Assembly (NCBI RefSeq): GCF_041261225.1
Contig: NZ_JBGCCN010000005.1
Location: 1-41,316 of the forward strand
Direction of reading: 5' to 3'
Length of the DNA: 41,316 bases
Origin: Streptomyces sp. V4I8
GTDB lineage: Bacteria > Actinomycetota > Actinomycetes > Streptomycetales > Streptomycetaceae
The notes beneath the pieces were generated by a model, which ran no database searches, had not been told where the DNA came from, and worked only from the letters and a program-made list of their open reading frames with translations. The position numbers and the translations under genes are program-made. Positions 14,465-23,127 of the stretch are shown in pieces; the stretch's first letter is position 1, and the number at the start of each line of letters is the position of its first letter.

Positions 14465-17136
14465 GAGTTCCGATCCGTCACATCGCCGGGCACCTTCTCT
14501 GGTCGACGCACGGCAGCGTGTGCGCCGTCTACCGCCTGCACCCAGGCCCGGACGCGCAGGGACAGCACGAGGAGACCGTTCAGGGCACCTACGTGCCCGC
14601 CGCGGTCCGTGACGAACAGCTCGCCAAGATCACACATTTGGTGCGGTCGCTGTCCGGAGCACCCAGGTTGTTCGGGCTGTGTGCGCAGGTCGACCCCGGC
14701 GAGGTCGCCCTCAAGATGATCGAGGGCATCGAGCCGGCTGAGACGGCACCGGGCGCGGGCCGGCATCCGTGGGTGGAGAACGTCGAGGCGACCCTGGATC
14801 TGCTCGACGACCAGGAGATGCACCACCGCACCCTGTGGCTTGCGGTACCGCTGCAGACCGAGGCAGGCGGCCTGCAGGTGTCGGCCTCCCTCGGCGCGGC
14901 CTGGGCGGAGCTGACTGCGATGCTCGGCATACAGCCCGCGCCGGTGCAGCAGCGGGAGGTGACTGCCTACCGCGAGCAGGCCTCCCACGTGGAGGCCGCG
15001 CTCGCCGGCGGCATCGCCTTCCGCCCGGCCCGCCCGGCCGAGATCGTGTGGATGATCCAGCACGCCCTGCACCGCGGCCTGGCAGAGCCGCTGCTGGCGG
15101 AAGCCGAAGCCAGCGACCTGTACGGCGGGCAGCTGCGCGACGGTGTGCTGCGCTCCCCCAGTTACGCCGACCTCGGCCAAGTGCGCCTGCAGGAAGGCGG
15201 CGTCGACCCCGACCTGGACGACGTCGACGAGCTGGGGAGCTCCGGCCGGATCACGCGGTCCGGGCGCAAGGCCTGGTGGCGGGTGAACACCGGCTCGCCG
15301 CTCGGACGGCGCTGGCTGCAGGTCGAATCCGACGCCGGGGTGGGCTACCAGGCGCAACTCGCGTTGGCCGAGTGCCCGCCCGCGGTCAGCCAGGACGCCG
15401 CCGACCTGTTCGCCCAGCTGGAAACCCTCGACTTCCCCGTCGACTACACCGTCGACCTCACCCTCGTCCCGGCAGAGAAGGCCCGCGACCAGGTGCGGCG
15501 CAAGAAGAACGAACTCATCGACCAGGCCGACCAGTACGACGCCCGCCCCACCGGCATGCCGGCCTCGCTCACCGAGGCCGCCCGCGACCTGGGCGAGCTG
15601 GACGCCCGCCTTGCCCGCACCTCGGTCGAGGTCGAGGTGCAGTCCGTGACCGTGCTGACGGTGTGGGGGCCGACCGCCGCCGTGTGCGACGCCCGGGCCC
15701 GCGCCCTGGCGGCGCTGCTGGGTGGCGCCGACTACCGCGCCGTGCGCCCGGCCGGCCTGCAAGAGGCCCTGTTCACACTCGGTCTGCCCGGCACCGTACG
15801 CCCGGGTGTGGTGCGGGAGTTCACCCAGCACCAGATCTCCGAAGACTGGGCCCTCGGCGGGGCCTTCACCGCCTCCGAGGTCGGCGACCCGAACGGCATG
15901 TTCCTCGGCATCGACCTGGACAGCGGCACCACCCGCCCCGTCATGATCAACGTGGCCGACGCTCCCAAGGTCGACGCATCCGCCTCCATGGGCATCGTCG
16001 GGGACCTCGGCGCGGGCAAAAGCGTCCTGCAGAAGCTGATCGCGGAGGCGGTGTGGGCGCGCGGCGGCTGCGCGATCTGCATCGACCGCACCCCCGTACG
16101 CGAATGGGCGACCTTCGCCCGCACCGCCGCCAAGGGGCGCGTCCAGATCATCGACGCCGCCCAGGCCGAGGTGTCCATCGACCCGCTGCGCATTTTCGAC
16201 GGCCCCGAGGGCCGCCACTACGCCCTGTCCTACCTCACCCTGCAGCTCGGGATCGGCCCGATGAGCACCCATGGGGAGGTCCTGCACCACGCCGTCGAGC
16301 AGGCTGGGGCCAGCAACGCCCCGTCCATGCACCGCGTGCTGGAAGTCCTTGAAGAGATGGCCAAGAGCGAGGTGGGCAAGCGGCAGGACGCGGCATCCGC
16401 GCTCGCCGGTCTCGTCCGCGTCGTCGCCACCAACTCTTTGGCGCGGATGGTATTCGACCCCACGCTGCCGCCGGTGCACCTGGACGCGTCCAGCACCTCC
16501 GACATGATCGTGATCACGACGGCGGGGCTGAAGCTGCCGCCGAAGGCCGCGTTCGACAACCCGGAAGTCCTGCACCAGCAGCCGCTGGAGGCCCTCATCG
16601 GCCGCGCGGTGCTCTACCTGATCGCCGCGCTCGCCCGGCAGACAGCCTTCGAGGACCCCGAACGGTTCACCGCCGTAGTCGCCGACGAGCTGTACTGGCT
16701 CACCTCGTCGGCCGAGGGCACCGCCCTGGTCCACGAAATCCTCCACGACGGCCGCAAGCACGGCGCCGGTCTCCTCACCGCCTCCCACGACGCCGCCGAA
16801 CTCGGCCCCGACCGCGGCCTGATGGCCTACCGCGCGCTCGCCCGCACCACCGACCGCGAACGCGCCCACCGCGGTCTGGAGTTCGTGGGCCTCGACCCGA
16901 ACGACGGCGAACTGCTGCGGCTGGTGACCACCGGCCTGTCCCCCGTCGGCCGCAAGGGCCGGGAGGGCGAGTTCCTGCTGACCTGCCCGCGACAGAACAC
17001 CGGCCGGATCAAGGCCGTCATCCCCCGCATCGAGCGCATCACCACGTCCATCGCCACCACACCGGGACGCCGCGCGAGCGCTGCTTCGCCGTCCGCGGGT
17101 GAGCGGCGGGCCATGTCTGCAATGGAAGCCCAGTAG
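14461..17136 (+). CDS. TcpF/VirB4-like conjugation ATPase, 3' end replaced by IS sequence
   Basis: An 891-codon ATPase that should power the mating channel at the inner membrane. The N-terminal ~480 residues match a VirB4-type region without clear motifs. The ATPase domain has Walker A GDLGAGKS (514-521) and Walker B AVVADELYWL (Asp742, Glu743), followed by HDGRKHGAGLLTASHD, typical of VirB4 motif C. The frame runs past ERITTSIATTPGR into an IS5-type remnant at about 17100, so the last ~15-20 residues are IS-derived. The natural C-terminus may be slightly shortened, but the catalytic core is complete. It overlaps the upstream gene by GTGA. Downstream partners (TcpG, TcpH, TcpA) are missing. 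Confidence 0.8.
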   Translation: MRVPIRHIAGHLLWSTHGSVCAVYRLHPGPDAQGQHEETVQGTYVPAAVRDEQLAKITHLVRSLSGAPRLFGLCAQVDPGEVALKMIEGIEPAETAPGAGRHPWVENVEATLDLLDDQEMHHRTLWLAVPLQTEAGGLQVSASLGAAWAELTAMLGIQPAPVQQREVTAYREQASHVEAALAGGIAFRPARPAEIVWMIQHALHRGLAEPLLAEAEASDLYGGQLRDGVLRSPSYADLGQVRLQEGGVDPDLDDVDELGSSGRITRSGRKAWWRVNTGSPLGRRWLQVESDAGVGYQAQLALAECPPAVSQDAADLFAQLETLDFPVDYTVDLTLVPAEKARDQVRRKKNELIDQADQYDARPTGMPASLTEAARDLGELDARLARTSVEVEVQSVTVLTVWGPTAAVCDARARALAALLGGADYRAVRPAGLQEALFTLGLPGTVRPGVVREFTQHQISEDWALGGAFTASEVGDPNGMFLGIDLDSGTTRPVMINVADAPKVDASASMGIVGDLGAGKSVLQKLIAEAVWARGGCAICIDRTPVREWATFARTAAKGRVQIIDAAQAEVSIDPLRIFDGPEGRHYALSYLTLQLGIGPMSTHGEVLHHAVEQAGASNAPSMHRVLEVLEEMAKSEVGKRQDAASALAGLVRVVATNSLARMVFDPTLPPVHLDASSTSDMIVITTAGLKLPPKAAFDNPEVLHQQPLEALIGRAVLYLIAALARQTAFEDPERFTAVVADELYWLTSSAEGTALVHEILHDGRKHGAGLLTASHDAAELGPDRGLMAYRALARTTDRERAHRGLEFVGLDPNDGELLRLVTTGLSPVGRKGREGEFLLTCPRQNTGRIKAVIPRIERITTSIATTPGRRASAASPSAGERRAMSAMEAQ

Positions 17137-17775
17137 ACGCGCGAGGCGGAGGTGTCGGGGCGGTGGTCGTACTCGCGGGCGAGGCGGCGGTGCAGCATCA
17201 ACGTGCCGTTGACCTGCTCCACGATCCACCGCTTCGATTGCGGGACGAAGCCTTTGCCCTGGTCTGCGCGGTTGCGGCGGACGACCTCGACGTCGATGTC
17301 CAGCAGGGCCCCGCGGACGAGAACCTCGTCCTTGAAGCCCCGGTCCACCAGAGCCTTCTCCAGGCGCATCCCGCACCGCGCGGCCGCCTGACCGAGCAGG
17401 ACGGTGCCGGCGGCGTTGTCATGGGCGGAGGCGGCCGGCACCACGACGTCGATGATCAGCCCCAGAACGTCGACGGCCAGTCCCCGCTTGCGCCCCGACA
17501 CTTTCTTGTTGGCGTCCAGTCCCGTCGTGCTCTTCGGGACACCCGCGGCCGCGCGGACGGACTGGTGTCGAGGATCACCAGGGACGGGTCCTCTAATCGC
17601 CGGGCTCTCTCCCGTACCTGGCAGCGCAGGAGATCCTGGATCCGCTGGTCGAGCCCGTCCTCGCGCCACAGGCGGAAGGAGTAGAACACCGCCGGCCAGG
17701 CCGGGAAGTCATGAGGCAGACAGCGCCACTGGCAGCCCGTCCGGTTCTGGCAGAAGATCGCGTTCACCACCTGGC
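17100..17775 (-). pseudogene. truncated IS5-family transposase
   Basis: The minus strand reads VVNAIFCQNRTGCQWRCLPH, then LLRCQVRERARRLEDPSLVILDT, and after a 1-base deletion near 17560 continues as SVRAAAGVPKSTTGLDANKK through KRWIVEQVNGTLMLHRRLAREYDHRP to YWASIADMARR. This is an IS5-type transposase with DDE_1 fold. It lacks the normal N-terminal ~45 residues, has a frameshift, and both IS ends are unclear. The left end cuts the VirB4-like gene at about 17100. It is inactive. Confidence 0.75.
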
Positions 17776-17908
17776 GCGCTGCCTCGTTCTGCGCCCGGCC
17801 GGCCTCGGCGTCGGCCACACGCTGGTCGGCGGCTTCCTCCACCTGCCGGATCTTCTCGGCGGTGTCGGTCTCCAGCTGCTCGCGGTGCTGGCGGGCCTCC
17901 TCGGTGAA
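17774..17908 (-). pseudogene. coiled-coil fragment fused in frame to the IS5 remnant
   Basis: Directly upstream of, and in frame with, the transposase relic the minus strand encodes FTEEARQHREQLETDTAEKI and then RQVEEAADQRVADAEAGRAQ, a charged heptad-like helix absent from IS5 transposases. It looks like a piece of another gene joined by the insertion or a later deletion. The source is unknown. The stretch 17909-18025 shows no gene. Confidence 0.4.
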
Positions 17909-18025
17909 GCGGTTTCCTCGGGGCTGGACTGGCCTGTGGGGTTGCGTGGGGAACGCCGCTCCACGCCCCCTCACACGTGCCCACACGCCGACAGCCGTGT
18001 GGATGTCACCACCCTGGCTGAGATG

Positions 18026-20935
18026 TCACAACGAACCACCACCGCTGTCGCCACCCGTGTCGCCGCCGTTGCTGCCCGTGCCGTAGCCGCCGGTTTCGTA
18101 GCCGCCGCCGTTGCCGCCGGTTTCGTAGCCGCCGCCGTTGCCGCCGGTTTCGTAGCCGCCGCCGTTGCCGCCGGTTTCGTAGCCGCCGCCGTTGCTGCCC
18201 GTGCCGTAGCCTCCAGTGTTGTTGTAGCTGCTGGTGTTGTAGCCGTTGTTGTTGTAGCTGCCGTCGTTCTGACCCCAGTTGGCGTTCTGGTTCCAGCCGT
18301 TGCCCTGGTCGGTGCCGGTGGAGTTCCAGCCAGTCTGGGGGGCCTGCTGGTCCTGCTGGCTCCAGGCATCAGGGGACTGCGCACCATTGCCCTGCAGACC
18401 CTGCCAGCCTGAATCCGCCGGAGCCGAGCTGTCGGCACTCAGCGCGGCCTGCCCGCCCCCGAAAGCAGCCGAAGCAGCGGCCAGGCCCGTGGAGCTCACA
18501 CTTGAGCCGGCAGCCTGGCCCGCACCGGGTGCAGCCACGTCTGTGACGGACTGGTTCCACCAACTGGCCGCGCCGGACTGCCCTGCCTGCACACCGGGCA
18601 TCGAACCGGACTGTGCGTCAGGCGAACCCGCCTGCCCGCCCCACACATCACCCGCGCCCCCGCCCAGCACCTGCAGCCCCGACTGCACCGAGAGATCAGT
18701 CGACTGCACACCAGGCTGAACGGCCCCAGCGGGCTGAGCGGCCTGCTGAGCCTGCGGGGCCCCCGCGGCCGGCAGCGAATCAGCCTGCTGCAGACCCTGC
18801 ACCTGCCCGCCCGCCGCAGCCCCGGCCGACAGCTTCGCCCCCTCCGCTGTGTCCGCGGCAGCGTTCACAGCGGTGCCGCCACCCGTCGCACCCTCCGCAG
18901 CACCGCCCGCCGCAACCGCACTGCCGACAGTACCCATACCGGCACCACCAGCGGCCAAACCACCGCTACCGGCACCACCCGCAACCAAACCATCGGACAG
19001 ACCGCCAGCAGCGGCGCCAGCAGCGCCCGAACCACCCGCGACAGTGCCAGACGCAGGCGTGGCTCCCAGACTGCCTGTCACAGCACTGGTGGTGAGTGTC
19101 TCGCCTGCAGCAGTCAGCGCACCCGGACCACTTGCGCTGATCCCTGCGGCGGCCGTCGAGCCACCGGCAGCAATACCACCTGCGGTAGAACTGCTTGCAG
19201 CAGCACCTGAGGCACCCGAACCAGCGCCGCCGGTCGAACTGCCCGCCCCTTCCCCGGGAGGAGTGCTGCCGGCGGCAGTGCCGCCCATCCCTTCGGCGCC
19301 GCCGGTCGTGGTGCCACCGGAAGCAGACGAACCATCAGTCGTGCTGCCTGCGGCGGTGCTGCTCGCGCCCGAACCATCCGTGGGGGTGCTACTGGTCTCC
19401 GAACCTGGGGACGCCACCTGCTGGTTCGAGCTCTGCCCCTTCGACCGGCCGGATGCCTCCTGCTGATCCTGCGCCGCTGGCGTCCACTGGCCCTGCCACT
19501 GGCCCTTGTCGTCCAGTCGCCAATTTCCCCGCCAATCCCCCTGCCGACCACTCCATTCGTGCGGGCCCGAGGTGCTGGTCTCGACTGTCGTTGGGTGCAG
19601 GCCCCGCTGCTGCTCATCCTGCGATTGCAACTGCGTCCAGCGTCCGCTCCATTGCCCCGTGCCGTTCAGTGTGAAGTCCCCCAGCCAGTCGCCCTTCTGG
19701 CCGTGCCATTCCCGCTCGGCCGCGGAGTCAGCCTGCCCGCCAGGCCGGGCGCCCTGATGTGTCCCATCGGCCACCGGGTCAGGGCTCAGGTTTTCGCCGA
19801 CCGGCCCATGCTGTGATTCATAGTAATTACGCTCCGTATAGGAGCCAGTCTTCGGGTCATAGACGGCGGTCCCATTGAACACGAGGCGCGGCGCTTCACT
19901 TTCATGGGGTTCTGAATTCTTCTGCGAATCCTGATGTTTAGCCACAGCATTATCACCGACCTGTCCGCTGCTCCCGGATTCAGGGCTACCGGGCGACACC
20001 TTTGCCTGTGGCTGCGGATAGTTCTCTTTCAGTACTCTAGTTTCATCCGGGCTCGGGTCGAGCACCGTATAAGGCAGCAACGCCCCGTTCGCCGGCGGCA
20101 GGATACCATCCTTAGTGTCTTCTCCAATCATGAGCTCGTCCCATGTTGCATTCTTTGCGTTCGGCGCATGCGTTGTGCTGGAAGCGTGATACTCGCCTCC
20201 AGTGTGGACAATTTCATGAGTGGTATGGTGCTGCAAAGGGAATTCCTCCATGTACTGCCTGTACACATCCCCCTGATCCCCTCTAATCCAATAATAATCG
20301 ACCTTCCCGTCGCTATTGTCATCCACCGGAAGGGAACCCTTGGCGTTGTCGTAAACCATTGCGCCACCGCCAGTCATCCTCTTATCGCGCACGAATCGAT
20401 TATCAATCGACTCATCAGAGAATTCATACCCGTCAAGGGTCACGACACCATTATGCGCGTTACCTCTTCCGAATGTGGAACCCTCTCTCGTTTTAATGCT
20501 CTCGAGCTCCTCCTGACTGGCCCCCCTATCCGCGGCCTCCTCGTACGGCTTCATGCCAAGATCTCCCACCTCAACAGTCACCTGCGGAGACTTGTGATTT
20601 GCTTCAGTCGGGCGGTAGAGATCAAACCCGATATTACTGTTCAGGCGATCAAAACTCCTCCCCAGGACTCGATTCACCCTGGCCATGGTGGCGGCATCAT
20701 AATTACCATTAGAATGCGCCTGACTATGATACAAATGGCCATCCTCGTCAGTCGGCGTGAAAACCCGCTTCCCATCCTCCACCCAGGGAACCACCTCGGC
20801 AGAGCTGACAGTGGCGTTCACCAACTGAAGACCGCCCGTTACAGCCAGGACAGCGGCAGTCGCAGGAAAGACACGCTTACGCCGGTCTGTCTGCTTCTCC
20901 AGGCGGTGCCGGCCATGCTGCTTCTTCATGCTCAT
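18026..20935 (-). CDS. secreted putative metzincin metalloprotease with long repetitive tail
   Basis: A 969-residue protein from the ATG at 20935, which has AAGGGA 8 bases upstream. A basic start and a hydrophobic stretch at about 23-45 (VFPATAAVLAVTGGLQLVNA) form a signal peptide. Residues 240-250 read HEIVHTGGEYH, a full HExxHxxGxxH zinc site as in metzincins, and WDELMIGE near 265-272 could supply the Met-turn. Two Trp-rich ~24-residue repeats follow (410-433 and 461-484; core GDW...GQW.G.W). Then come ~400 residues of Ala/Gly/Ser/Thr and a Gly/Asn/Tyr tail with exact NGGGYETGG repeats. The catalytic part is clearly lower in GC than the tail. Export to the surface or medium is likely; the substrate is unknown. 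It lies just downstream of, and convergent with, the transfer operon. Confidence 0.75.
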   Translation of the reverse strand: MSMKKQHGRHRLEKQTDRRKRVFPATAAVLAVTGGLQLVNATVSSAEVVPWVEDGKRVFTPTDEDGHLYHSQAHSNGNYDAATMARVNRVLGRSFDRLNSNIGFDLYRPTEANHKSPQVTVEVGDLGMKPYEEAADRGASQEELESIKTREGSTFGRGNAHNGVVTLDGYEFSDESIDNRFVRDKRMTGGGAMVYDNAKGSLPVDDNSDGKVDYYWIRGDQGDVYRQYMEEFPLQHHTTHEIVHTGGEYHASSTTHAPNAKNATWDELMIGEDTKDGILPPANGALLPYTVLDPSPDETRVLKENYPQPQAKVSPGSPESGSSGQVGDNAVAKHQDSQKNSEPHESEAPRLVFNGTAVYDPKTGSYTERNYYESQHGPVGENLSPDPVADGTHQGARPGGQADSAAEREWHGQKGDWLGDFTLNGTGQWSGRWTQLQSQDEQQRGLHPTTVETSTSGPHEWSGRQGDWRGNWRLDDKGQWQGQWTPAAQDQQEASGRSKGQSSNQQVASPGSETSSTPTDGSGASSTAAGSTTDGSSASGGTTTGGAEGMGGTAAGSTPPGEGAGSSTGGAGSGASGAAASSSTAGGIAAGGSTAAAGISASGPGALTAAGETLTTSAVTGSLGATPASGTVAGGSGAAGAAAGGLSDGLVAGGAGSGGLAAGGAGMGTVGSAVAAGGAAEGATGGGTAVNAAADTAEGAKLSAGAAAGGQVQGLQQADSLPAAGAPQAQQAAQPAGAVQPGVQSTDLSVQSGLQVLGGGAGDVWGGQAGSPDAQSGSMPGVQAGQSGAASWWNQSVTDVAAPGAGQAAGSSVSSTGLAAASAAFGGGQAALSADSSAPADSGWQGLQGNGAQSPDAWSQQDQQAPQTGWNSTGTDQGNGWNQNANWGQNDGSYNNNGYNTSSYNNTGGYGTGSNGGGYETGGNGGGYETGGNGGGYETGGNGGGYETGGYGTGSNGGDTGGDSGGGSL
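18087..18194 (-). repeat. four exact 27-bp tandem repeats
   Basis: Units at 18087-18113, 18114-18140, 18141-18167 and 18168-18194 are identical and encode a 9-residue period (NGGGYETGG) in the tail of the metzincin-like protein. Near-copies reading GYGTGSNGG flank the array on both sides. The array is prone to slippage, so copy number probably varies among strains. Confidence 0.9.
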
Positions 20936-21318
20936 CTTCTTTCCCTTCTTGCTACTGCACTCACGCAATTCCATTTTCCCGCGCATACAGGGGACTGACA
21001 CTTGTTCTGTGCGAAATGAGAAATGATGCCGCCACGACCGCCTGCCAGAATCTCCCACCGACAGCGGGGATGTTCCGCTTCTTGCAGATCCCCGACAGGC
21101 AACCGTGTGCTCCATACCCATTAAGACCCGCGAGCGACACACCCTGTTTTGCGCCTAAAGTATTCACCCGGGCGTTACCCGCAAGCCGAAAGGAAAAGGC
21201 CGATACAACTTTAGTCACAACCCATCACAACTTTGGACTGGAGGCCCCCAAGAACAGCCGAGGCCGACAACCCCCGACCCCAGGGCCTCGGCGTAGTCGC
21301 ATGACGTCCGGTTCGTGA
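20936..21318. other. upstream region of the metzincin gene, no gene seen
   Basis: The segment holds the ribosome-binding site of the metzincin gene and a relatively AT-rich stretch near 21190-21240 with repeated ACAACTTT/TCACAAC words that could contain its promoter. No coding frame is credible. The right part may include the end of the ISAs1 remnant; I could not define its terminal repeat. Confidence 0.4.
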
Positions 21319-22221
21319 TCATCCGAGGCCGAGGAGTGCGAGGGGGCGGCGAGGGTCGCGGGCGTTGCGGCGGAGGCCGGCCGCGATGTTCTTCACTCCG
21401 GCCGTGCGGAGGGCTCCGATGGCGAGGTTGCGCCAGGTGGCCATCGCGCGGGGCGCGTTGCCGGTCCGCAGCTGGGAGGCGTCCTCGGCGAAGGTGGTGT
21501 CGCGGACATGGTGCAGGGCCTCGATCTTCCAGTGGTTGCGGACGAGTTCGGCGAGCTGGGCCGCGCCTGCCTGCTCGGCGGTCAGGCTGGTGACGGCGTA
21601 GACCGTCTTGACGGTGGTCTTGCCGGTCTTGCGGTCGGTGCGCCGGCGCTTGATCTGGAGAGCCTGGCGGGCTCCGGGGAAGAGGAGGCTGTTCACGGTG
21701 GCGACCTTGATCCGGCGGATCTCCGAGCGGCCATGGCCGATGCCCCGGGTGCGTCCCTGGAGCGGGATGTCCTTCCAAGGAAGGGACTTGAGCTGTCGGC
21801 GCAGCTTCTTCTGGTTGCCTTGACGATCACGATGTAGTGGGCGCTGCGGCCCAGGAGGTAGTCGGCGTGCTCGCGCTGGGTGTGCATCGCATCGCTGGTG
21901 ACGACGAATCCTGCCAGGTCGGCGACGGTGTCCAGCAGCGGCTGGAAGCAGGTGATCTCGTTCGTCTTCTCGCCGACGTCCAGCTGGGCCAGGACCAGGC
22001 CGGTGGCGTGCTCCAGTGCGGCGAGCAGGTGGATCTTGCGGCCCTTCGCTTTTGCCGCGCCGCGCAGGCTTTTGCCGTCCACTGCGAGGCCGCGCAGCCC
22101 GGTCGCCTTCGGGCGGCGGTGGGCGAGCCAGCGTCCGACCGCCCGGTCCAGCGCGTCGCCGTCGATGCGGGCCAGCAGCCGCCGGACCGTCGTTTCCGCA
22201 GGCAACAACCGCTTCGGGAAC
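21319..22221 (-). pseudogene. ISAs1-family transposase remnant
   Basis: The minus strand encodes TTVRRLLARIDGDALDRAVG, then GLRGLAVDGKSLRGAAKAKG and EKTNEITCFQPLLDTVADLA, the hallmark core of ISAs1 (H-repeat-associated) transposases. The frame breaks near 21815 and resumes as KVATVNSLLFPGARQALQIK with VRNHWKIEALHHVRDTTFAE up to the stop at 21319. The first ~100 residues are missing because an IS5-type element begins at 22222. The element is inactive through both truncation and frameshift. Confidence 0.8.
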
Positions 22222-23100
22222 AGTGAGCTTCTTCAGCGTTGCCGCTCCAGGGTGAGGACGGCTTTGGCGATTGACGTCATGCGGTTTGGACTGCATCGGG
22301 ATCTGCGGAAGATCCGCCAGGACTTCAGGCGTGCGACGCCGCGTTCGACCGGTGCCCGTGCCGCGGCCAGGGCCCGGTTGAGGGTCTTCTCGGTGAGGGT
22401 GAGTTCCTGCAGGGGCCTGCGCTTGATGCCGGTGCTAACCCAGGGGCCGCCGCCCTGGTAGGCGAGGTCGGCCAGGATGGGAATGCCCTGGCGCTCGCAG
22501 ATCCGGATGATCCGGTGGGTGCGGGCAGCGGTCAGGTCGTGCGCTCGGCCCGGCAGGGCGGGTGAGAGCCACAGCAGCCGGCCGCCCGGATCGGTGACCA
22601 CCTGCACGTTCACCCCGTGCCGACGGTGCTTGGCAGAGTAGTCGGCCCGTCCGTCGCCGACCCGGTCGCACTCGGCGAGCGTGCCGTCCAGCAGGACGAG
22701 GTCGGGGTCGGCCTCGCGCAGGACCTTCAACAGACCCGGCCCCCGTTCGGCGAGCAGGCGGATGACCGCGCTGGTGTAGGCATGGGCGGGGGACTCGCTG
22801 ATCCCGAACCCGGCAGCGATCTTCGCCAGGGTCGTGTGTTCGCGCAGGTACACCAGTGCCACCATCGCGCGCTGAGACGGGCGGAGCTTGCAGCGCCGGT
22901 CGCCCTCACGGGTGACAACGAGCATGGTCACCCACTCCACGAGCGCATGAGGCAGGTCGAGTGCGGCAGGATAGATGACCAACGAGGCCCCCGAGCAACG
23001 TGGTTGAGACGTCAGACATCTCCATCAACAGCCCAGGGGCCTCGCCCGTTGCGCTTCCCCGGCCGTCACCTGATCGGTGGCCAACTCGAAGAAGCTCACT
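22222..23100 (-). mobile_element. IS5-type element, copy 1 (complete ends)
   Basis: About 879 bp bounded by the inverted ends CAGTGAGCTTCTTC (22221-22234) and its complement GAAGAAGCTCACTG (to 23101). It sits inside the ISAs1 remnant on the left and abuts the methyltransferase gene on the right; no ISAs1 sequence resumes on the right, so a deletion accompanied or followed insertion. An inverted near-identical partial copy lies at 27304-28001. Confidence 0.8.
22233..22982 (-). CDS. IS5-family transposase (DDE_Tnp_4 type), apparently intact
   Basis: A 249-residue transposase. VIYPAALDL at the N-terminus and the HTH region (AKIAAGFGISESPAHAYTSA) match the HTH_Tnp_4/DDE_Tnp_4 architecture. Catalytic acids fit Asp in VLLDGTLAECD, Asp in ILADLAYQG and Glu in APVERGVARLKSW. 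The start is a TTG at 22982; the ATG at 22925 would cut the conserved N-terminal motif. The stop lies inside the left terminal repeat. No frameshift is seen, so this copy could be active. Confidence 0.85.
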   Translation of the reverse strand: MVIYPAALDLPHALVEWVTMLVVTREGDRRCKLRPSQRAMVALVYLREHTTLAKIAAGFGISESPAHAYTSAVIRLLAERGPGLLKVLREADPDLVLLDGTLAECDRVGDGRADYSAKHRRHGVNVQVVTDPGGRLLWLSPALPGRAHDLTAARTHRIIRICERQGIPILADLAYQGGGPWVSTGIKRRPLQELTLTEKTLNRALAAARAPVERGVARLKSWRIFRRSRCSPNRMTSIAKAVLTLERQR

Positions 23101-23127
23101 GCCACAAGTCCGCAACACGGGCCGCGG

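Noticed and set aside
14419..17376. 985-codon open frame antisense to the VirB4-like gene
   Set aside because: It is a GC-skew shadow: composition is Gly/Arg/Val/His-rich without motifs, and the opposite strand has Walker A and B motifs and coupled starts.
18087..18194. Short exact repeats considered as a CRISPR array
   Set aside because: The units are directly tandem with no spacers and encode a 9-residue protein period.
19934..20998. 354-codon open frame antisense to the metzincin catalytic region
   Set aside because: The opposite frame carries a signal peptide, ribosome-binding site and a complete zinc motif. This frame has no recognisable features and ends inside the other gene's upstream region.
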